In this document: positions 26,131-35,002 of the stretch, piece after piece | How the letters are laid out: every line of letters begins with the position of its first letter | Numbering within the stretch: position 1 is the first letter of the stretch | NCBI GenBank assembly: GCA_964633845.1 | Contig: CAZWLA010000003.1 | Coordinates: 10,545 to 74,544, forward strand | Source of the DNA: JADHTT01 sp964633845 | GTDB lineage: Bacteria > Campylobacterota > Campylobacteria > Campylobacterales > Arcobacteraceae | DNA length: 64,000 nt | Direction: 5' to 3' | The notes under the pieces: model-generated | What the model saw: the letters and a program-made list of their open reading frames with translations, nothing else | Database searches by the model: none | What the model was told of the DNA's origin: nothing | Position numbers and translations under genes: made by a program

Positions 26131-28872
26131 ATGAAACCTACTTTAATAAAAAAAACTACCGATATTTTATTTTCATATTGGACAATGCTTTTTATGTTTA
26201 TATTACTAGCTACAGGTGCTGCTGTTGCTACATTTATAGAAAATGATTATGGTACAAGTACAGCAAGAGTACTAGTTTATAACCACTTATGGTATGAGAT
26301 TGTATTAACGCTTTCTATTGTTAATCTTATTGGTATTATGATAAGAAGAAAGATGTATAAAAAAATAAATGGTAGATTTATTTTTCATATATCATTTGTA
26401 GTTATGCTTATTGGTGCATCAATGACGAGATATGTTGGTTATGAAGGTATTATGCAAATTAGAGAAGGTTCTGCATCTTCAACTATGATATCTCAAGAGC
26501 CATATATGCAAGTTACAATTACTCAAGGTACCAAAAGTGAATATAAAGAGTTTGCAAAAGAATTTGCCGCGATTGGTGATAATAGCTTTTCTTATGCAAT
26601 ACCATTTGAAGGGAAAGATTTAACTTTAAATTTGGAAAAATATACTTTTGCAAAAAAACAAAGTTCAACAATGAATTTAATGGAAACAAAAGTAAGTTAT
26701 GATGGAGAGTCACAGCTTATAAAACTTGTAGGTCAAAGAGGTAGCTTAGGTCGTGCAATTGATTTAGAGTTTAAAGATGGTATGAAAGTTAAATTAACTT
26801 ATGGATCAAAATATCTAAGTGTGCCATTTGCAATTAAACTTAATGATTTCCAACTAGACCGTTATCCAGGCTCAATGGCACCATCATCATATGCTAGTGA
26901 AGTTACTTTGATTGATAAGGCAAATGGTGTGGAATTTGATTATAGAATTTTTATGAATTCAACTTTAAAGTATGGTGGTTATCAGTTTTTCCAAAGTTCA
27001 TATGATCAAGATGAAAAAGGTACTGTATTATCTGTAAATAATGATCCTGGTACAATTCCTACATATTTTGGATACTTTTTACTTACATTGGGACTTATTA
27101 TGAATATGTTTGATAAAAATAGTAGATTTATTAAGCTTACACAATATATTAAGCAATTTAGCTCTTCATTTATTATATTAGCAATGACTATGGCACTAAG
27201 TGTGCCATCATATGCGAAAGAGGAGAAACTAGAAGACTATTTAGCCAATTATAAAACACAATCTCAAAATATAGCTACAAATTTTGGAACACTTGTAACT
27301 CAATCTGGTATGGGTAGAATGAAACCTATGGATACTTTAAACCAAGAGATAATACAAAAGTTAACTAAGAAAAGTTCATTTTTAGATATGCACCATAATC
27401 AAATTGTATTAGGGATGATGTCTAGACCACAAATGTGGGCTGATGTACAGATTTTAAAAATAACTACTCCAAAACTAAAAAAACTATTAGGTATAAATAA
27501 AGATAGACAATATCTTTCATTTGCTGAAGTTTTTGGTGAAGATGGTTATAAATTAGCTAAATATAGTAAAGAAGCAAATGCACTAGATCCAAATAAAAGA
27601 GGTACATTTGAAAAGGATATTATTAAGTTTGATGAAAGAGTAAGTATTCTTTATCAGGTATTTGGTGGACAATTATTTAATATATTCCCTAGACCACAAG
27701 ACGATCATAATCATGAATCAAATAATAAATGGCATAGTCCAATGGATGCTATAAAATCATTTCATAAAGAAGATAGTGAAGTTATTGAAACTATGATGAG
27801 AGGCTTTATAAGTAATATTGTAGTGGCTGATTATGAAAAAGCTAATCAATACTTAGAATTTATGAAAAAGTATCAAGAAAAAATCGGTGCTGAAGTTATG
27901 CCAGCTAATGAAATTATTGATGCTGAAATATTATTTAATAAGCTTGGAATTTTCCCTAAACTAACATTGGCATATGTTTTAGTAGGTGCATTATTATTTA
28001 TTATTGCATTTGTAACTGTATTTAATAAAAAACTATATTCTACAAAATTAAATACAATAATATTTGCTGTGCTTGCCTTATTATTTTTAGCACAAACATT
28101 TGGTATGGGAATGAGATGGTATATTAGTGGACATGCTCCATGGTCTGATACCTATGAATCACTTGTATATATTGCTTGGTCTGCAATGTTTGCAGGACTA
28201 TTTTTCTTTAGAAAATCATTAATGGCACTTAGTGCTACAGTTGTGATGGCTGGTGTATTTATGTTTACAGCACATTTAAGTGGTATAGACCCTCAAATTA
28301 CAAATCTTGTACCTGTACTTAAATCTTACTGGTTAACAATACATGTTTCAATTATTACAGGTTCTTATGGATTTTTGGCAATTGGTGCTATGCTTGGGTT
28401 TATGGCATTATTACTATTTATATTTAGATCTCCTCAAAGACCAAATATTGATGATACAATTAGGCAAATTACAGCTATAAATGAAGTGGCATTAATTGTA
28501 GGTCTTGCTATGCTAATAGTAGGAAACTTTATTGGTGGTGTTTGGGCAAATGAATCTTGGGGTAGATACTGGGGATGGGATCCAAAAGAGACTTGGGCAT
28601 ATGTATCAATTGTAGTATACACAATTGTACTGCATCTTAGAATGGTACCAAAGCTAAATACTCCATTTATCTTTGCAAGCTTCTCTACTGTAGCTTTTGC
28701 AGCAATTTTAATGACATACTTTGGAGTAAACTTCTATCTAAGTGGAATGCATTCATATGCTACAGGAGATCCAGTACCAGTTCCTACATTGGTGTATATA
28801 CTTACAGCTCTTGTATTTAGTATTATTGCAATAGCTAGTAGAAAAAGAGAACTTTCAAAAATAAAAGTTTAA
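26131..28872 (+). CDS. ccsBA: Fused system II cytochrome c synthetase CcsBA
   Basis: The 913-residue protein joins CcsB and CcsA, the fusion typical of Campylobacterota. The ResB-like part has four membrane segments around a large periplasmic domain. The C-terminal CcsA part has six or more, with the tryptophan-rich haem-handling WWD motif ESWGRYWGWDPKETWAY near residue 811. It exports haem and attaches it to CXXCH motifs of c-type cytochromes in the periplasm. Histidines such as those in SGHAPWSDT and SGMHSYATG are the likely axial ligands. Confidence 0.95.
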   Translation: MKPTLIKKTTDILFSYWTMLFMFILLATGAAVATFIENDYGTSTARVLVYNHLWYEIVLTLSIVNLIGIMIRRKMYKKINGRFIFHISFVVMLIGASMTRYVGYEGIMQIREGSASSTMISQEPYMQVTITQGTKSEYKEFAKEFAAIGDNSFSYAIPFEGKDLTLNLEKYTFAKKQSSTMNLMETKVSYDGESQLIKLVGQRGSLGRAIDLEFKDGMKVKLTYGSKYLSVPFAIKLNDFQLDRYPGSMAPSSYASEVTLIDKANGVEFDYRIFMNSTLKYGGYQFFQSSYDQDEKGTVLSVNNDPGTIPTYFGYFLLTLGLIMNMFDKNSRFIKLTQYIKQFSSSFIILAMTMALSVPSYAKEEKLEDYLANYKTQSQNIATNFGTLVTQSGMGRMKPMDTLNQEIIQKLTKKSSFLDMHHNQIVLGMMSRPQMWADVQILKITTPKLKKLLGINKDRQYLSFAEVFGEDGYKLAKYSKEANALDPNKRGTFEKDIIKFDERVSILYQVFGGQLFNIFPRPQDDHNHESNNKWHSPMDAIKSFHKEDSEVIETMMRGFISNIVVADYEKANQYLEFMKKYQEKIGAEVMPANEIIDAEILFNKLGIFPKLTLAYVLVGALLFIIAFVTVFNKKLYSTKLNTIIFAVLALLFLAQTFGMGMRWYISGHAPWSDTYESLVYIAWSAMFAGLFFFRKSLMALSATVVMAGVFMFTAHLSGIDPQITNLVPVLKSYWLTIHVSIITGSYGFLAIGAMLGFMALLLFIFRSPQRPNIDDTIRQITAINEVALIVGLAMLIVGNFIGGVWANESWGRYWGWDPKETWAYVSIVVYTIVLHLRMVPKLNTPFIFASFSTVAFAAILMTYFGVNFYLSGMHSYATGDPVPVPTLVYILTALVFSIIAIASRKRELSKIKV

Positions 28873-28876
28873 TGAT

Positions 28877-30154
28877 ATGAGAGTATTAGAGTTATTTAAA
28901 CAAATTACAAGTGTACCACGATGTAGTGGTATACATCAGCCTTTTATAAATTTTATAAAAGACTTTGCAAGTAACAATAACTATATTTGTAAAGTTGATA
29001 ATGCTAATAATATTTTATGTTACAAAGAAGATAAAACTCCTGATATTTGCTTGCAATCACACTATGATATTGTATGTTTGGAAGATGGTAAAATACCAGA
29101 AGTTATTGAAGTTGATGGATATTTAAAAGCTAAAGATTCTACACTTGGAGCTGATAATGGAATAGGGTGTGCATATATGATGGCACTTATGGAAGAAGAC
29201 CAAAATATTGAATTACTTTTTACTTGTGATGAAGAGATTGGACTTATAGGTGCAAATAATATAGAGTTTGAATTACAATCTTCAAAGATGCTAAACCTTG
29301 ATAGTGAGGAGGAGGGACATATTTGTATTGGATGTGCTGGAGGAATTGATCTATTTGGTGTAAATACTTATTCTACAATTATAGAAAATACTGACAATAA
29401 AGATCTTTACGAAATATCTATTGATAATCTTGATGGTGGACACAGTGGTGTAGATATTGATAAAAATATTCCAAATGCTTTAAAGTTAATTGCTAGGACT
29501 ATAAAAGAGTGTGAGGCACATTTGCTTGAACTTAATGGCGGTGAGAGGATAAATTCTATACCAAAAAAAGCAAAGGCAATTATTGCTTCAAATATTATCC
29601 CAAAATCTTCACATGAAAATATGATTGTTAGTAAAATAGAATCAAATACAAAGCATTATAGAAAGTTAGATTCAAGAATTATAGATTTTATTTATACTTT
29701 TGCAAATTCTGTTAGAGGATATGATAGTGAATTAAATTCCGTACTAACTTCTATAAATATTGCTATAGTAAAAACTACTATTAATGATTTTAAATTAGAA
29801 ATAAGTGCTAGAAGTATGGATAATAATGAATTAAAAATCATAAAAGATGAAACAATAGTTTTATTAAAAGTATTTGGTTTTGAAGTTACTACAGATGGCA
29901 AATATCCAGCTTGGAAGCCAGAGCATAGTGCGTTTACATCAAATGTATTAGAGATATATAAAAAACATAATGCTAATGCTTCTATTGAAGCTATTCATGC
30001 TGGATTAGAGTGTGCTATATTTAAAGAAAAATATCCAAATATGCAGATATGTTCTATTGGACCAAATATTTATTTTCCTCATTCAAATAGAGAAGAGTGT
30101 GAAATAAGTTCTATAAATAATGTATATAAAGTTTTAAAAGATATAATCGCTTAA
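28877..30154 (+). CDS. pepD: M20 dipeptidase, PepD-like (aminoacyl-histidine dipeptidase)
   Basis: The 425-residue protein is a metal-dependent dipeptidase. Metal-site motifs are LQSHYDIVC, STLGADNGIGCAYMMAL and TCDEEIGLIGANN, followed by the dimerisation insert with LDGGHSGVDIDK, as in peptidase D/carnosinase-like enzymes. It starts four bases after ccsBA. The 3' end overlaps the convergent nuclease gene by 21 bases. Confidence 0.87.
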   Translation: MRVLELFKQITSVPRCSGIHQPFINFIKDFASNNNYICKVDNANNILCYKEDKTPDICLQSHYDIVCLEDGKIPEVIEVDGYLKAKDSTLGADNGIGCAYMMALMEEDQNIELLFTCDEEIGLIGANNIEFELQSSKMLNLDSEEEGHICIGCAGGIDLFGVNTYSTIIENTDNKDLYEISIDNLDGGHSGVDIDKNIPNALKLIARTIKECEAHLLELNGGERINSIPKKAKAIIASNIIPKSSHENMIVSKIESNTKHYRKLDSRIIDFIYTFANSVRGYDSELNSVLTSINIAIVKTTINDFKLEISARSMDNNELKIIKDETIVLLKVFGFEVTTDGKYPAWKPEHSAFTSNVLEIYKKHNANASIEAIHAGLECAIFKEKYPNMQICSIGPNIYFPHSNREECEISSINNVYKVLKDIIA

Positions 30155-31633
30155 CTTATGTAAGGTAATTTGTATTTGTAATTTATAAGTAGAGATATGT
30201 CCAGATACTATTGTAATTTTTTGATTTTCTTTTGGTAATATATTTTTATCTTTTGAATATAATCTAATCTTCTTTTTTTTCCCATTATGAACAAAGTGTA
30301 AATATCTTTTTTTATATATACCATTAAGTTTTGTAAGTATTTCATTTTGATATTTTGGATTAAAAATATCTATTTTATTAGCATCTAAATAATGATTTTG
30401 AATATCACTTGTCTTTGAAGTGTCTTCAATATTTGATATTTTTTTTACTTCAAGAAGTTCATTATATCTATCTATTTGTTCTACAGTAAGATTGTATTGT
30501 GATCCAAGTTTTAGGCTTTTAGCACATCTATACAGTAGTATTGCTCTTCCATTTATATCTTTGAGTATTGCACTATCTTTAGATACTTTATAAATTACTA
30601 ATAAGTTTTTTAGGTTTATAGGCTTACTAAGTGTATCAATATTATATAAATACTCAATATTTGTTTGATGTTTTTTTCTTGTATTTTTAAAAATATCTGA
30701 TGTTGAAAATTTTGCATATATTAGAAGGTGATCTGATTGTTTAAAGTTATCATTATGTATTTCTAAAGAGTTATTTATATATGAAATACCTATACTATCA
30801 AATAGAGTTCTTGGTAAAATTATATTATCAGGGGTCTCTTTTTGCTTTCTAAATATATAAGAAAATCTATTAGCTCTTTTTTTATCTAGCCATAGATTAT
30901 AGTGTAAAATATCATTATTCTTATTATTTGCAATAAGCTCTTTAGTAATAAGCTTATTGTTTATTGTTGTATTTAAAATTTGATTAATTCCAGTAATACC
31001 AGAAGTATTATTTAGCCTTTTATCATACCTAAATGTTTTGTATTCATTATAGTTTGAATTTAGATCACCAAGTATAATATACTCACTATTGTTTGGCATA
31101 GTTTGTATATGTTTCATTAGAGAGATAGCATATGGTATTCTAGCATTTTCCGAAGCCTTTTTTGATCTCCAGTGATTTGTAAATATTATTAACTTTTTAT
31201 CATCTACTAAAAGAGTAGATTTTAAGATATCTCTACTATGCTTATTGAATTTTTTTACACTAATAATTTCATTTTTGATAATTTTATATTTGCTAATTAT
31301 ACTAAGTCCAATTGCACTTGTAGGTTTTTTATAAAAATAGCTATATTTATATTGAGGTAATTTTTTTAGTATAAGATTAAGTGCTTCTTTTGATTCTATC
31401 TCTTGAAGAGAGACAATATCAAGATCTAAAGAGTTTAAAATATTTGTGATTTTATTTAATTTATTATTGTGTTTTGTTTGATTCCATCTTTTGGTATGAG
31501 GAGTAAATTCTTTATACTCACTACCTTGATACTTCATATCAAAAAAGTTTTCTACATTGTATGTAGCTACTGTAAATGTAAGTGCATTTACAGTAGTAAG
31601 AAAAGATACTAGTAGTACAAAAAGAAGTTTCAA
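30134..31633 (-). CDS. Secreted endonuclease/exonuclease/phosphatase-family protein
   Basis: The 499-residue protein has a signal peptide (residues 1-17). The EEP fold at about 20-315 shows ATYNVENFFD, VSLQEIES, NHWRSKKA, ILGDLNSNY and SDHLLIYAKF with the catalytic Asn, Glu, Asp and His. The remaining 180 residues form an unrecognised beta-rich domain. It is a likely periplasmic or secreted nuclease; a phosphodiesterase on another substrate is possible. It follows the cation exchanger gene by three bases. Confidence 0.82.
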   Translation of the reverse strand: MKLLFVLLVSFLTTVNALTFTVATYNVENFFDMKYQGSEYKEFTPHTKRWNQTKHNNKLNKITNILNSLDLDIVSLQEIESKEALNLILKKLPQYKYSYFYKKPTSAIGLSIISKYKIIKNEIISVKKFNKHSRDILKSTLLVDDKKLIIFTNHWRSKKASENARIPYAISLMKHIQTMPNNSEYIILGDLNSNYNEYKTFRYDKRLNNTSGITGINQILNTTINNKLITKELIANNKNNDILHYNLWLDKKRANRFSYIFRKQKETPDNIILPRTLFDSIGISYINNSLEIHNDNFKQSDHLLIYAKFSTSDIFKNTRKKHQTNIEYLYNIDTLSKPINLKNLLVIYKVSKDSAILKDINGRAILLYRCAKSLKLGSQYNLTVEQIDRYNELLEVKKISNIEDTSKTSDIQNHYLDANKIDIFNPKYQNEILTKLNGIYKKRYLHFVHNGKKKKIRLYSKDKNILPKENQKITIVSGHISTYKLQIQITLHKLSDYIF

Positions 31634-31636
31634 GTT

Positions 31637-32554
31637 TTAGAAACTATTTGAAATTACCAGAGCAAGTACAGATAGTAGTACAATACCTGCACTTTTATTA
31701 TATAGTTTATTTGCAGTAATAAATACAAGCATCACAGATACAATAAGTGCAGCTGTTATATCAAAAAAGTTTACATTTAGATCTACATTTAATGGATTAA
31801 TTATTGAACTAAGACCTAGTACCATAGTAAAGTTTGCTACATTTGATCCAATAATAGCACCAATTGCCATATCTGCATTGTTTGCACGAGCTGCTTTAAT
31901 AGCAACTGTAAGCTCTGGTAAAGATGTACCAAATGCTACAAGAAATAATCCAATAATCCATTCACTTACACCAAAATCTCTTGCAATATTACCAGCACTA
32001 TCAATTGCAAAATCTGCACCACCGACAACTAAAATAAATCCAACTATTAAAAGAACTAATGTATGTTTCCATTTGAATTTCTCTTTTGCTAATTCTTCAT
32101 CAATATCTTCAACTTGATTGCTTTGTATAAGAAAAATTAAATATGCACCCATTAAAATCAAAAATAAGAAACCATCAAATATTGATAGTTTTCCATCTAT
32201 TCCCATAAGTATAAAAATAAATATAGGGAAAAGAGCCCATGCTGAATCTTGTGCAAATAGATCCCTTTTAGGATTTATTTTCTTAGCAATTAAAAATACG
32301 GTACCAAGAACCAAAGAGATATTAAATATTGTACTACCAATTACATTAGCTACAGCAATATCGCCACTACCTTGAAGTGATGCACTCATACTTACAGCCA
32401 TCTCTGGCAAAGATGTACCAAGTGCTATTAGTGTAGCACCAATGATAAATGGGCTAATATTGTAGTGTAGTGCAATTTTTTCACTTTGCTCGATGATAAA
32501 GTCAGCACCATATATTAGTGCACTCATTGCTACTATAAAAATTAAAATATCCAA
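31637..32554 (-). CDS. Calcium/sodium antiporter, CaCA family (YrbG-like)
   Basis: The 305-residue protein has ten membrane segments arranged as two inverted halves. Each half holds the alpha-repeat: ALGTSLPEMAVS with NVIGSTIFN, and AFGTSLPELTVA with IIGSNVANF. These acidic residues bind the exchanged cations. It follows ybeY by one base in a leftward operon. Confidence 0.92.
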   Translation of the reverse strand: MDILIFIVAMSALIYGADFIIEQSEKIALHYNISPFIIGATLIALGTSLPEMAVSMSASLQGSGDIAVANVIGSTIFNISLVLGTVFLIAKKINPKRDLFAQDSAWALFPIFIFILMGIDGKLSIFDGFLFLILMGAYLIFLIQSNQVEDIDEELAKEKFKWKHTLVLLIVGFILVVGGADFAIDSAGNIARDFGVSEWIIGLFLVAFGTSLPELTVAIKAARANNADMAIGAIIGSNVANFTMVLGLSSIINPLNVDLNVNFFDITAALIVSVMLVFITANKLYNKSAGIVLLSVLALVISNSF

Positions 32555-32555
32555 A

Positions 32556-32981
32556 TTAACTCCCTTGGGTTCTTACTATTAAACTATTTGGAAGATTAAA
32601 CATTTTGATTAATCTTTCCTCTTCTTGCCTATGTTCACCATTATCTACTTCATGATCATATCCAATTAGGTGAAGTAGACCGTGAATAAATAGCAGTGCA
32701 AACTCGTCATCAAAGCTATGTCCATATTCTTTTGCTTTTTGATCTACAAAATCAGAAGAGATCATAATACTTCCAGCTGGAACCATTGGCATATCTTCAT
32801 ATGGAAAACTTAGTACATCAGTTGGCTTATCAAAATTTCTAAATTCTAGATTTACTTTTCTAATTTCATCATTTGAATTTACAATTAGTTCAATATCTTT
32901 ACTTGTAAGCTCAAGTGCAATTTTACTTAGCTGCTGTATATTTATATTATATTGGGTTTGATTATCCAATTCAATATTCAT
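32556..32981 (-). CDS. ybeY: Endoribonuclease YbeY (16S rRNA maturation)
   Basis: The 141-residue protein has the zinc signature HGLLHLIGYDH (H-x3-H-x5-H) and the upstream FRNFDKPTDVLSFPYE. The family takes part in 16S rRNA 3' end processing and ribosome quality control. It lies between radA and the antiporter gene. Confidence 0.95.
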   Translation of the reverse strand: MNIELDNQTQYNINIQQLSKIALELTSKDIELIVNSNDEIRKVNLEFRNFDKPTDVLSFPYEDMPMVPAGSIMISSDFVDQKAKEYGHSFDDEFALLFIHGLLHLIGYDHEVDNGEHRQEEERLIKMFNLPNSLIVRTQGS

Positions 32982-33021
32982 CTATTATCCTATAGTTTTC
33001 AGCATTTTATCTAAAAGCTTA

Positions 33022-34371
33022 TTAGAAAAGCTCTAGCATTTTTGTTACTTCATCCACTTCAAATGTTTTGATTTTTAATTTATTACTTGGCTTTGTTGAA
33101 ATAATTGCTTTTTTAATACCTTGAGATGATGCTTCTTTAAGTCTATTTTCCATAGATGCTACATCTTTTATTTCACCAGTTAGAGAAACTTCACCTATAA
33201 ATACTGATTCTTTTGATATTGGTCTATCTCTAAAGCTAGAGATAATCGCTGCAATCACTGCTAAATCACATGAGCTTTCTTTAACCTTTATACCACCACT
33301 TATATTAATAAATACATCATATTGATTTAGTGGTATATCTATTTTTTTCTCTAATAATGCAAGAAGCATATTTAATCTATTTGTATCAAATCCTGTAGCA
33401 CTTCTTTTGGGATTTGGATATGTTGACTCTGTCACAAGTGCTTGTACTTCTAGTATCAAAGAACGACTTCCTTCAACTGCAACAGTTAGACAAGATCCAC
33501 TTTGAGAATGTGTATTAGTAAAGAATTTTTTACTTATATCTTTAGCACTTTCAAGTCCATTTTGAGTCATCTCAAATATACCTATTTCACTAGTACTTCC
33601 AAAACGATTTTTAAATCCTCTTAGCATTCGTATATCTTTAGAACTTTCACCTTCAAAGTATAAAACAGTATCAACCATATGCTCTAACACTCTAGGACCT
33701 GCAATAGAACCATCTTTAGTTATATGACCAATTATAAACATTGCGATATGTGATTCTTTAGCCTTTCTCATTAGCTCAAAAGTGATCTCTCGTACTTGAG
33801 ATACACTTCCTGGTGCACTACTTAGATTATCAGAATAAATTGTTTGTATTGAATCAATAATAGCAATTTCATAATCTTGTCTTAGTAGCTCATCATTTAT
33901 AGATTCAAGTGAAATTTCTGAAAGTAAAAATAGATTATCTTCATTTGCTTCAAGCCTATTTGCTCTTAGCTTAATTTGACCAGCAGATTCTTCACCAGAT
34001 ACATATAATACTTTTTTACCAGTTTTTGCTAGATTACCTGCTATTTTTAATAATAATGTAGACTTACCAACTCCTGGTGAGCCACCAATAAGAGTAAGAC
34101 TACCTGGAACTACTCCTCCACCAAGTACAAGGTCAAATTCATCATTTGATGTAGAAAATCTTGTAATATTATCTTGCTTAACTTCAGTGATTGGAGTTGC
34201 TTTGATCTTTTCATTTGATAGTTTTGCAGTTTTTTTAATAATCTCTTGTTGTGTAGCAGTAAGTTCTATAAAACTATCCCATCCTCCACAAGATGGACAT
34301 TTTCCTAGCCATTTTGTACTTTGTTCTCCACAGTGTTGACATTCAAATATATTAGATTTTTTTTTAGCCAT
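33022..34371 (-). CDS. radA: DNA repair protein RadA
   Basis: This RecA-like branch-migration helicase has 449 residues. The N-terminal zinc finger is CQHCG...CPSCGGW, Walker A is GGSPGVGKSTL, and the RadA-specific motif is GFKNRFGST. The C-terminal Lon-like domain begins near residue 285. It processes recombination intermediates. A terminator-like hairpin precedes it. Confidence 0.97.
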   Translation of the reverse strand: MAKKKSNIFECQHCGEQSTKWLGKCPSCGGWDSFIELTATQQEIIKKTAKLSNEKIKATPITEVKQDNITRFSTSNDEFDLVLGGGVVPGSLTLIGGSPGVGKSTLLLKIAGNLAKTGKKVLYVSGEESAGQIKLRANRLEANEDNLFLLSEISLESINDELLRQDYEIAIIDSIQTIYSDNLSSAPGSVSQVREITFELMRKAKESHIAMFIIGHITKDGSIAGPRVLEHMVDTVLYFEGESSKDIRMLRGFKNRFGSTSEIGIFEMTQNGLESAKDISKKFFTNTHSQSGSCLTVAVEGSRSLILEVQALVTESTYPNPKRSATGFDTNRLNMLLALLEKKIDIPLNQYDVFINISGGIKVKESSCDLAVIAAIISSFRDRPISKESVFIGEVSLTGEIKDVASMENRLKEASSQGIKKAIISTKPSNKLKIKTFEVDEVTKMLELF

Positions 34372-34420
34372 GATATTCTCCTAAGATGTAGAATAATAGC
34401 AAGTTTTTTTAGGATCTTGT

Positions 34421-34447
34421 AAAAGTATTGCAAAATGCAATACTTTT
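34421..34447 (-). terminator. Hairpin downstream of the carbonic anhydrase-like gene
   Basis: AAAAGTATTGCA, AAA, TGCAATACTTTT form a perfect 12-base stem with a three-base loop, with T-rich sequence on the outgoing side. It ends the upstream M14/carbonic anhydrase transcript before radA. It has the same TATTGCA core as the palindrome at 14309-14343. Confidence 0.65.
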
Positions 34448-34463
34448 TATAGAATAGATATCT

Positions 34464-34991
34464 TTAGTGTTGATATTCTTTTTTAAATTTTACATACCTA
34501 GCAGCATGTTCAATTAAATTTTGTGATTCCTCTTTACTTAAAGTTTTAACGACTTTAGCAGGAGACCCCATAATTAATGAATTTGGTGGAAATACTTTAT
34601 TTGATGTTACAAGTGAATGAGCACCTACAATACTTCCTTCACTAATAACTGCACCATCTAAAATAGTTGCATTCATACCTATTAGGCATCCATTTTTAAT
34701 AGTACATCCATGAAGCATCACTTTATGACCAATAGTCACATCATCACCAATAATAGTAGGATGACCATCACTCATATCATCTTTTTTATAATGAGTTACA
34801 TGCACCATAGATAAATCTTGTATTGAAGTTCTTTTTCCAATTCTAATTTTATGTACATCACCACGGATAACTACACTAAACCAAATTGATGAATCTTTTC
34901 CAATTTTCACATTTCCAATCACATCAGCACTTGGTGCGATCCATGCTGATTTTTTTATCTTTGGAAACCATTTTTTAAACTTTAAAATCAT
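34464..34991 (-). CDS. Gamma carbonic anhydrase-like hexapeptide-repeat protein
   Basis: The 175-residue protein is a left-handed beta helix. The three metal-binding histidines are placed as in the family: one in MVHVTHY and two in TIGHKVMLHGC. Many such proteins (YrdA/PaaY-like) have weak or no carbonic anhydrase activity. It starts 11 bases after the M14 carboxypeptidase and may share its transcript. Confidence 0.88.
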   Translation of the reverse strand: MILKFKKWFPKIKKSAWIAPSADVIGNVKIGKDSSIWFSVVIRGDVHKIRIGKRTSIQDLSMVHVTHYKKDDMSDGHPTIIGDDVTIGHKVMLHGCTIKNGCLIGMNATILDGAVISEGSIVGAHSLVTSNKVFPPNSLIMGSPAKVVKTLSKEESQNLIEHAARYVKFKKEYQH

Positions 34992-35002
34992 ATTGATCTC
35001 TC